Below, piece by piece: positions 23,515 through 28,921 of a DNA stretch of 28,921 nucleotides. Every line of letters starts with the position of its first letter. The stretch's first letter is position 1. The DNA comes from UBA2705 sp963977125 (GTDB taxonomy: Bacteria; Pseudomonadota; Alphaproteobacteria; Micavibrionales; Micavibrionaceae), in NCBI GenBank assembly GCA_963977125.1, contig CAXBNJ010000013.1, forward strand, positions 1 through 28,921, given 5' to 3'. The position numbers were made by a program, and so were the translations under genes. The notes beneath the pieces are model-generated. The model saw only the letters and a list, made by a program, of their open reading frames with translations, had not been told where the DNA came from and searched no databases.

Positions 23515-25628
23515 TCTTTATTATCCTTTACTAGCGGGCGGGCATCTTGATAAAGCTGTATGTTTTTATCGGCCAATGCGATGTAGTCTTGGCGGTAACT
23601 AATATATAAAATTGTACGTTTACCTTTAGAGTTCTCCAGAAAGGCATAAAAATCTTCGCCAGCATCACTATTTAAAAATTCATAAGGTAATTCATCAATC
23701 AACATGATTTTGGCGTCCTGAAGATAAGCACGAGCCAAAGATAATTGAGGACACAGTGAATTTGGTACACTGACACCGCCATGACCAAGTATTGTATCAA
23801 AGCTATGAGGCAGAGATTGTAGCCATTCATGTAAACCAGCCTTGTCCAAGGCGTCTTTAATTTCAGAAATTGTGGCGTCAGGCTTAACAAGGCGCAGGTT
23901 ATCTGCCAAGCTCAAACCAAAAAAGTCTGGCTCTTGACCGACATAAGCGATGTTTTGGCGCAAGCGCATCGAGTCAATTTGACGTATATCAATACCATCA
24001 ATGCGAATAGAGCCGGCCTGTGGATTATAAAGGCCGCTGATTAGTTTTAATGTCGTTGATTTCCCCGTGCTATTCGCGCCCGTAATGCTGATTAATTGAC
24101 CGGGTTCAACTTTAAAAGACAGGCCCGCATATACCGGATCAGCATCTTTGCTATAGCGCAGACCAACATTATAAAATTCGATCTCACCGATGAATTTGGG
24201 AATTTCTCGACCAACGATATAAGCCTCACGTTCTGGGGCAAGTTCCATAAGGCGGTTGATCTGTTCTATATTACGTTTGATCTGATCCAGACGTGGTAAA
24301 GCGGTGCAAGCCGTTTGTAGCGGTGATAAAGTGCGCCATGTAAGAATAAGAATCGCGATCATTGCACCCATGCTCATATGGCCATCCCATATACGCTCAA
24401 CCCCAAAATAAATCATGGCGACGCCACCAAGAATACTTAAGCCCTGCGCCAGCGTATCAATGAAAGACACCGCTTGATTATAACGATACCCCGCCAAAGA
24501 CGCTTCTGCATTGGTCTTCTCATAACGGCTGAGCCATGCTGTATAGCCGCCCGCATTGCGTAAGGTTTCTTGCTTACCCAATGTTTCGATATTCATATTT
24601 TGGCGTTCGGCATTTGCCGTTGCCATGCGCGTGGTTAAGGCTTTTAATTTAGGGCGCATCACGAGTAATAAAATTAGATACAGAAAAGCAATCACCAATG
24701 GTACAAAGACCAGTGGCCCAGCTAAAATGGCAATTGCGGCGAGTAAGATTAGCGTAAATGGAAACTCCACAAAAGATAAAAATAAGGGACCAGTAAAGAA
24801 CTCACGTACTGATTCGAATGCCTTTAGGCGCGATAACTGGGCGGCGACCGAAGCGCGTTCTGTATAGCTTGCGGGCAAAGCCAGAATGCGCGCCAAAATC
24901 GCATTGCTGACAATATAGTCAATGCGTGCGCCAAACCATGACAAGCTGCGCGAGCGTAAAAACCGTAAAGTGAACTCAACGCCAATCGCCAGCAAAACCC
25001 CGGCGACAAGATAATGCAGCGTCGCAGGGGAATGTGCGCCAATGACTTTGTCATAGACGCTCATCATAAAGAGTGGAGTAACAAGGGCGAGAAAATTAAT
25101 AATCAGAGAGGCTGTGAAAACTTGCCAAAATACAGCTTTAAAACGATAAAGAAGTCGCGTAAACCACTTAAGTCCAGAGGCCGATATGGTTTTATCGGGT
25201 ATGACATCGGTTTTTTCGGTATTGGCCATAAACACATAGGCTGTGCCTTTATTTTTGCGTAAGCCCTGAACGTCATAAATAATTTCGCCAAAATGCGCGC
25301 CTGCGGGAATAAACAAACAAGGCACCATATCGGGATTAATCTTGTCTATGCTCGTCTTGATTATCTTTGGGGGGTATCCCAAATAAGATAAGGCGTTTAA
25401 AAAATCGGTAAAGCCGATACGATCCTGATAAAGTGGCAGGGCGTCACGTAGAGTTTTTACATCGCCCCTCCAGCCCAGAACGCTGAGTAGCTTTGGCAAA
25501 AAAGGCGCATAATTTCCTTGCTGTTTGGCTTGCTCAGCCTCACCTTGTCCATTTCGGTCTGATTGACCACTGAAACGGCGGGCGAGATAGCTTGTAATAT
25601 TTGCATCCATTCCTTGCAGTTCTATCAT
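23511..25628 (-). CDS. Type I secretion ABC transporter, LapB-like, with degenerate signature and H-loop
   Basis: 705 residues. The N-terminal ~40-150 looks like the inactive C39-peptidase-like domain of LapB/HlyB-type exporters ('SVLGWRGDVKTLRDALPLY', 'YLGYPPKIIK'). Next is a six-helix membrane domain (~165-450) and a nucleotide-binding domain (~490-700). Walker A 'GANSTGKST' and Walker B 'IMLIDELP' with the catalytic Glu are kept. The ABC signature LSGGQ is replaced by VPNSL (621-625), and the H-loop His by Tyr678 ('ISYRQ'). It overlaps the second ABC gene and the HlyD gene by ATGA each, so the two ABC proteins probably form a heterodimer in which this one provides the better Walker site. 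Confidence 0.9.
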   Translation of the reverse strand: MIELQGMDANITSYLARRFSGQSDRNGQGEAEQAKQQGNYAPFLPKLLSVLGWRGDVKTLRDALPLYQDRIGFTDFLNALSYLGYPPKIIKTSIDKINPDMVPCLFIPAGAHFGEIIYDVQGLRKNKGTAYVFMANTEKTDVIPDKTISASGLKWFTRLLYRFKAVFWQVFTASLIINFLALVTPLFMMSVYDKVIGAHSPATLHYLVAGVLLAIGVEFTLRFLRSRSLSWFGARIDYIVSNAILARILALPASYTERASVAAQLSRLKAFESVREFFTGPLFLSFVEFPFTLILLAAIAILAGPLVFVPLVIAFLYLILLLVMRPKLKALTTRMATANAERQNMNIETLGKQETLRNAGGYTAWLSRYEKTNAEASLAGYRYNQAVSFIDTLAQGLSILGGVAMIYFGVERIWDGHMSMGAMIAILILTWRTLSPLQTACTALPRLDQIKRNIEQINRLMELAPEREAYIVGREIPKFIGEIEFYNVGLRYSKDADPVYAGLSFKVEPGQLISITGANSTGKSTTLKLISGLYNPQAGSIRIDGIDIRQIDSMRLRQNIAYVGQEPDFFGLSLADNLRLVKPDATISEIKDALDKAGLHEWLQSLPHSFDTILGHGGVSVPNSLCPQLSLARAYLQDAKIMLIDELPYEFLNSDAGEDFYAFLENSKGKRTILYISYRQDYIALADKNIQLYQDARPLVKDNKE

Positions 25629-27364
25629 GTCCGTAGCTCCTTCAGTGGTTGAACAAGCTTACTGTTTTTGCTAAAATGGCTAATATCGATCGCGACGAGT
25701 TTGCCACCTTCAAGCACATATTCTTCTTCGGCCAAATGTAATATATTACGGTCGTTTGAGGCCAGAATCATCGTTGCTTGACCTTTCAACAATCCTAAAA
25801 ACTTAAATAGGTGGTTATAGCCTTCACGGTCGAGTGATTTATCCGCATAATCGAACAGCAGGATGCGTGGGCGATTCACCAAAACGCGGGCAATGGAAAT
25901 ACGTTGTTTCATCCCTGGCGTTAGTGGGTCAGCTGGGCCGTCAAAAAGTACAGTTTGGTAACCATGCGATAGTTTTGAAACGACACGATTAATACCCAAA
26001 TACCCAGCCATTTCCCTCGCAGCGTTTTCTAACTCTGGTCTGAATCCGGTTAGATTCTCCATAATTGTGCCTTGAAAAATTTCAGCATCTGGTGATAAAT
26101 AGCCAACATATTGAGCGATATCACCAGCGGGAATGGCGGACGATTCCATGCCATCTATTAAGACTTGGCCCTTGTTTGGTGGGTGCAAGCCTGCAATCAG
26201 TTTCATTAAAGTAGACTTACCGTCGCCAGGAAACCCGCCCAATGATATGATTTTTCCAGGTTTTAAATTTAAGTTGAGCGCGTCAAAAACGGAAGAGGAT
26301 AAATTATTATAGGAAAATTCTAGATTTTTTATTTCTAGTTTTCCGCGTGGAGTTTTTAGCACCGATGAGCTGAGCTTTGGCTGTACTGGCAAGACAAAAA
26401 GCTCATCAATTTTTTCTTTCGCCAAACGGTATTCTTGAAATGAAACCCAAAATAAAAGAGCGCGCTGTAAAGGCTGCATAATACGTCCAGAAAGCAATAC
26501 ACAAGCGATTAAAATACCCATTGTGATTTGTCCGTCCAGCGCCATAACCGCCCCGACGGTAATCATTGAAACCATCATGATTTGCGTAAATAAACTTGCT
26601 GCATTAAAGCTTTGCGCGTTTTTAGCATTCAGCTCATGGGATTCATAAATGTTTTTTCCTTGTAACGTGTCATGGTAGCGCCCGCAAGATTCCTCCATGC
26701 CCAACATTTTGACGGTATGAACTTTATCCAAAATCTCAGACGTAAAATTAGTACGCTTATCGTCATCAGCATTGCGCAAAGCCAGTGTCTTTTTCATGCT
26801 GCGCCCTAGCGATATAGCGTATAATATAAATGCAGCGAGAAGCGCCAAAGGCACGATAACCAAAGGGCCTGCAATATACGCAATGAAACCGATAAAAATC
26901 ACTACAAAGGGCAGATCAATTAAATTAATTAATGATTGACCGCTATAAAAACTTTTCAGCTTGGCAATGGCGCTGAGCTTATGAAGCTGTTCGCCATAAG
27001 AAAACTTCTGCACATCGGTCAAATTAGCACTTAAAAGATGGGTGAGGGTGCGCATATAGGCTTTATGCTCAAACCGAGCACTCGCCCAGCCAATCATCGA
27101 AGAGCGGCTATTGCGGATGAAAATATCTAAAATAACAATAATAAAGACACCAGCACATAGCACCTGAAGCGTGCTTTCACTTTGAAAAGACAGAATACGA
27201 TCATAGACTTGTAAGGTGACTAAGGGTACAGCCAGCGCAAACAGATTAATAATCAAACTTGCGAAAATCAGAATCAGAATATCGCCCGTTTTTAAGAATA
27301 AAGTGTCCCCCATTCCGCTGGCCCTAGGCATATTCGATAGAGTATTACTGTCTTTTGTTTGCAT
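25625..27364 (-). CDS. Type I secretion ABC transporter, PrtD-like, lacking the catalytic Glu
   Basis: 579 residues from the ATG at 27364; a TTG three codons upstream is possible. It has no C39-like domain. A membrane domain (~25-315: 'ILILIFASLIINLFALAVPL', 'DLPFVVIFIGFIAYIAGPLV') is followed by a nucleotide-binding domain. Walker A 'GGFPGDGKST' is intact and the signature is LTPGM (LSGGQ in the family). Walker B reads 'ILLFDYAD', so the catalytic Glu is Tyr506, and the H-loop His is Asn537 ('ASNDR'). These losses fit the degenerate half of a heterodimer with the LapB-like protein encoded downstream. It is preceded, on the same strand, by the RTX gene that is its probable substrate. Confidence 0.9.
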   Translation of the reverse strand: MQTKDSNTLSNMPRASGMGDTLFLKTGDILILIFASLIINLFALAVPLVTLQVYDRILSFQSESTLQVLCAGVFIIVILDIFIRNSRSSMIGWASARFEHKAYMRTLTHLLSANLTDVQKFSYGEQLHKLSAIAKLKSFYSGQSLINLIDLPFVVIFIGFIAYIAGPLVIVPLALLAAFILYAISLGRSMKKTLALRNADDDKRTNFTSEILDKVHTVKMLGMEESCGRYHDTLQGKNIYESHELNAKNAQSFNAASLFTQIMMVSMITVGAVMALDGQITMGILIACVLLSGRIMQPLQRALLFWVSFQEYRLAKEKIDELFVLPVQPKLSSSVLKTPRGKLEIKNLEFSYNNLSSSVFDALNLNLKPGKIISLGGFPGDGKSTLMKLIAGLHPPNKGQVLIDGMESSAIPAGDIAQYVGYLSPDAEIFQGTIMENLTGFRPELENAAREMAGYLGINRVVSKLSHGYQTVLFDGPADPLTPGMKQRISIARVLVNRPRILLFDYADKSLDREGYNHLFKFLGLLKGQATMILASNDRNILHLAEEEYVLEGGKLVAIDISHFSKNSKLVQPLKELRT

Positions 27365-27379
27365 TACACACAAACCTTT

Positions 27380-27415
27380 CCCGTGCCTGCTATACTATTC
27401 ACGCCTGTTATACTA
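27380..27415. repeat. Two tandem 18-bp direct repeats before the ABC gene
   Basis: The 13-mer GCCTGYTATACTA occurs at 27385-27397 and again at 27403-27415, 18 bp apart. Seen from the minus strand the copies contain TATAGC and TATAAC, which could be alternative -10 elements or paired operator sites. They begin 16 bp upstream of the ABC gene start, in the 100 bp separating it from the RTX gene. Confidence 0.45.
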
Positions 27416-27473
27416 CAGTAAAATGACCACTGTTTATAGAGACGAAAACAGAACTTTCGATTTGTGTGATTTA

Positions 27474-28921
27474 TTAACAGAAACTATCACTGTTTTGATC
27501 TGTCGTTGCTGGGGTAATATCTGCGAGATCAACAACGACATTGTCAGCATCTGCGTTATGATCTGAATCTTTGTAGTCTCCAGTCTTATCAGACTGTCTA
27601 GGGCTATGGTCCTGCTCGACTTCGCTTAACCAGTTATCATCAGCTTGCATCATTGATACATCGCCCATAACAGAGCTGTCAGAGGATTCTGTGGCGCTTA
27701 ACCAATCTTGCGCGCCGACGTCATAATCATCCCCATTAAAGACTGCGAACTCAATATCAAAGATTGTGTCTGTGCCATCGCGGCCGTCAACATTATCGGC
27801 AATTTGATAGCTACCATCAGCGTTTTCAGTGATATGGTAATCTTCAAAATCACCACTATAGCGCGCAGTGTCTTTACCGTTACCACCATATAAAACGTCA
27901 TCACCGCCGCCGCCAGTTAAATCATCCTTACCATTGCCGCCATCGAGAACATCATCGCCATTACCGCCGGTGAGTTTATCTTTGCCGTTACTGCCGTTTA
28001 GAATAATGCCAGCTTCAACTTCAATGTCTATGTCGCCAGTAATGGCTTCAACAACATCCAGATTAACGTCAATATCTGCATCTGCGACATCTTGGCCTGC
28101 AACATTAACATCTACATCAACAGCTAAGTCTGTATCTTCAGAATCTAGTTCTGGGTCAAGGTCAGTGAATGTGAACGAAAAATCATCCATATTATAGCCT
28201 GTATCTTGGACCTGAACGGTAAATTGAATTGTGTCTCCGACCTCTAGGCTCGGTTGATAATTTTGTCCCTCATTGGTGAAGAGACCCGCAGAAGCATCAA
28301 ATTCAACGCTACCATTAAAGCCATCAAGCCAGCCTGATGTGATTGTCCCCTCGGCATTGTCAAAGCCAAGATCAATGCTCCAACTTTCAACGTTATTACC
28401 AATGACCATGTCTTCGGTTAATGTAATTTGGAATGAGGCATTATAACCACCACCCCAGCTTGGGTTATACCAATCATTAACATCAACTAACTGAATGTCT
28501 GCTTGCGCTTCGAGTTCCGCCTGTGCCGCAGCCTCTGCTTCGGCCTGTGCTTGCGCTTCTAATTCTGCTTGTGCCGCAGCCTCCGCTTCAGCTTGCGCCT
28601 GAGCTTCGAGCTCCGCCTGTGCGGCAGCCTCCGCTTCGGCCTGAGCTTGCGCTTCAAGTTCCGCTTGTGCCGCAGCTTCTGCTTCGGCCTGTGCTTGCGC
28701 TTCGAGTTCCGCTTGAGCCGCAGCTTCTGCTTCAGCTTGCGCTTCGAGTTCCGCTTGTGCCGCAGCCTCCGCTTCAGCTTGCGCCTGAGCTTCGAGCTCC
28801 GCCTGTGCGGCAGCCTCCGCTTCGGCCTGAGCTTGCGCTTCAAGTTCCGCTTGTGCCGCAGCCTCTGCTTCTGCTTCAGCTTGCGCTTGCGCTTCGAGTT
28901 CCGCTTGAGCAGCAGCCTCTG
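27474..28921 (-). CDS. RTX protein with CBM2-like domain and Ala/Glu/Gln repeat stalk (5' end outside window)
   Basis: The frame is open to the right edge; 481 residues are visible. An ATG-bounded reading from 28409 misses the upstream part. From the visible N-terminus: ~138 residues of a 16-residue Ala/Glu/Gln/Leu repeat; a domain 'NDWYNPSWGGGYNASFQITL', 'VESWSIDLGFDNAEGTITSGW', 'NYQPSLEVGDTIQFTVQV' that resembles a family 2 carbohydrate-binding module; an Asp/Val-rich strand region; and five RTX nonapeptides (GSNGKDKLT, GGNGDDVLD, GGNGKDDLT, GGGGDDVLY, GGNGKDTAR) that bind Ca2+. An acidic C-terminus with 'DWLS' and 'NWLS' motifs follows. RTX repeats near the C-terminus mark type I secretion substrates, and the exporter genes follow directly. 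Likely an extracellular matrix or adhesion protein; the CBM2 call is by eye. Confidence 0.85.
   Translation of the reverse strand, partial: EAAAQAELEAQAQAEAEAEAAAQAELEAQAQAEAEAAAQAELEAQAQAEAEAAAQAELEAQAEAEAAAQAELEAQAQAEAEAAAQAELEAQAQAEAEAAAQAELEAQAQAEAEAAAQAELEAQAQAEAEAAAQAELEAQADIQLVDVNDWYNPSWGGGYNASFQITLTEDMVIGNNVESWSIDLGFDNAEGTITSGWLDGFNGSVEFDASAGLFTNEGQNYQPSLEVGDTIQFTVQVQDTGYNMDDFSFTFTDLDPELDSEDTDLAVDVDVNVAGQDVADADIDVNLDVVEAITGDIDIEVEAGIILNGSNGKDKLTGGNGDDVLDGGNGKDDLTGGGGDDVLYGGNGKDTARYSGDFEDYHITENADGSYQIADNVDGRDGTDTIFDIEFAVFNGDDYDVGAQDWLSATESSDSSVMGDVSMMQADDNWLSEVEQDHSPRQSDKTGDYKDSDHNADADNVVVDLADITPATTDQNSDSFC
28506..28921 (-). repeat. 48-bp tandem coding repeat (Ala/Glu/Gln stalk)
   Basis: Eight full units and a partial ninth run to the window edge. 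Most units are 48 bp (16 codons, consensus QAQAEAEAAAQAELEA); unit 5 (28698-28739) is 42 bp and unit 8 (28836-28889) is 54 bp. All lengths are multiples of 3 or 6, so the frame is kept. A longer duplication is superimposed: 28567-28676 is identical to 28753-28862 (110 bp, offset 186 bp). The unit encodes a probable long helix or stalk. Confidence 0.88.

Noticed and set aside
24096..24109. TTGACCGGGTTCAA, a TTGA-N6-TCAA half-match to the FNR/FixK box
   Set aside because: It lies inside the ABC gene, the inner bases do not match R in RTCAA, and the looser pattern is expected about 0.4 times by chance in the window.
27430..27451. CTGTTT/AAACAG hairpin after the RTX gene as a terminator
   Set aside because: Only six mostly A/T pairs with a 10-nt loop and no T-run; too weak to call.
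28559..28843. 94-residue Lys/Arg-rich ORF on the minus strand
   Set aside because: It is the out-of-frame reading of the 48-bp repeat in the RTX gene; the true frame is open through the whole region and continues into CBM2-like and RTX sequence.
28506..28921. Regularly spaced repeats that could suggest a CRISPR array
   Set aside because: There are no unique spacers; the units abut, vary by codon-neutral changes and encode protein in frame.

Overview
The window looks like chromosomal DNA of a Gram-negative bacterium, most likely an alphaproteobacterium. The supporting signs are a class I PHA synthase, a MaoC-phosphotransacetylase fusion beside acetate kinase and FabI (a rhizobial-style group), FNR/FixK-type boxes, an outer-membrane barrel protein ending in Phe, and a type I secretion cluster. 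I cannot name the genus. No rRNA, tRNA, IS element or CRISPR was seen.

Layout. (1) 1-7319, plus: a cell-surface pair. The first gene is cut by the left edge and encodes SdrD/Cna-B-like and DUF11-like repeats. The second overlaps it by ATGA and encodes a secreted OmpA-like domain plus a large beta-barrel. (2) 7460-11134, plus: fabI, a MaoC-Pta fusion, acetate kinase and an OsmC-family gene. (3) 11131-11838, minus: an unrecognised A/T-rich gene. (4) 11927-13958, minus: PHA synthase phaC, preceded by a 63-codon ORF with a strong ribosome-binding site and one base between stop and start. (5) 13959-14293: a 335-bp divergent control region. (6) 14294-20769, plus: a complete N-type ATPase operon in the order atpDCQRBEFAG, with overlapping or nearly abutting genes. 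(7) 20837-28921, minus: an RTX protein cut by the right edge, followed downstream by two type I secretion ABC proteins, an HlyD-type adaptor, a REC-HATPase response regulator and an Hpt protein.

The most interesting pattern is regulatory. Three 14-bp palindromes of the FNR/FixK form TTGAY-N4-RTCAA lie in the only two intergenic regions that feed the fabI-pta-ackA operon, the small ORF-phaC operon and the N-ATPase operon. At phaC and atpD the box centre sits 29.5 bp before a -10-like hexamer, the class II activator geometry. At atpD this puts the predicted first transcribed base exactly on an ATG, which suggests a leaderless mRNA. I infer a local low-oxygen module linking carbon storage (PHA), acetyl-phosphate/acetate ATP formation and a second ion-pumping ATPase.

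The second interesting region is the secretion cluster. Its two ABC subunits carry different, complementary losses in their nucleotide-binding motifs. The likely substrate combines an Ala/Glu/Gln 16-residue repeat, a CBM2-like domain and RTX nonapeptides. The transporter is apparently co-transcribed with a response regulator and an Hpt protein, suggesting a regulated matrix or adhesion system.
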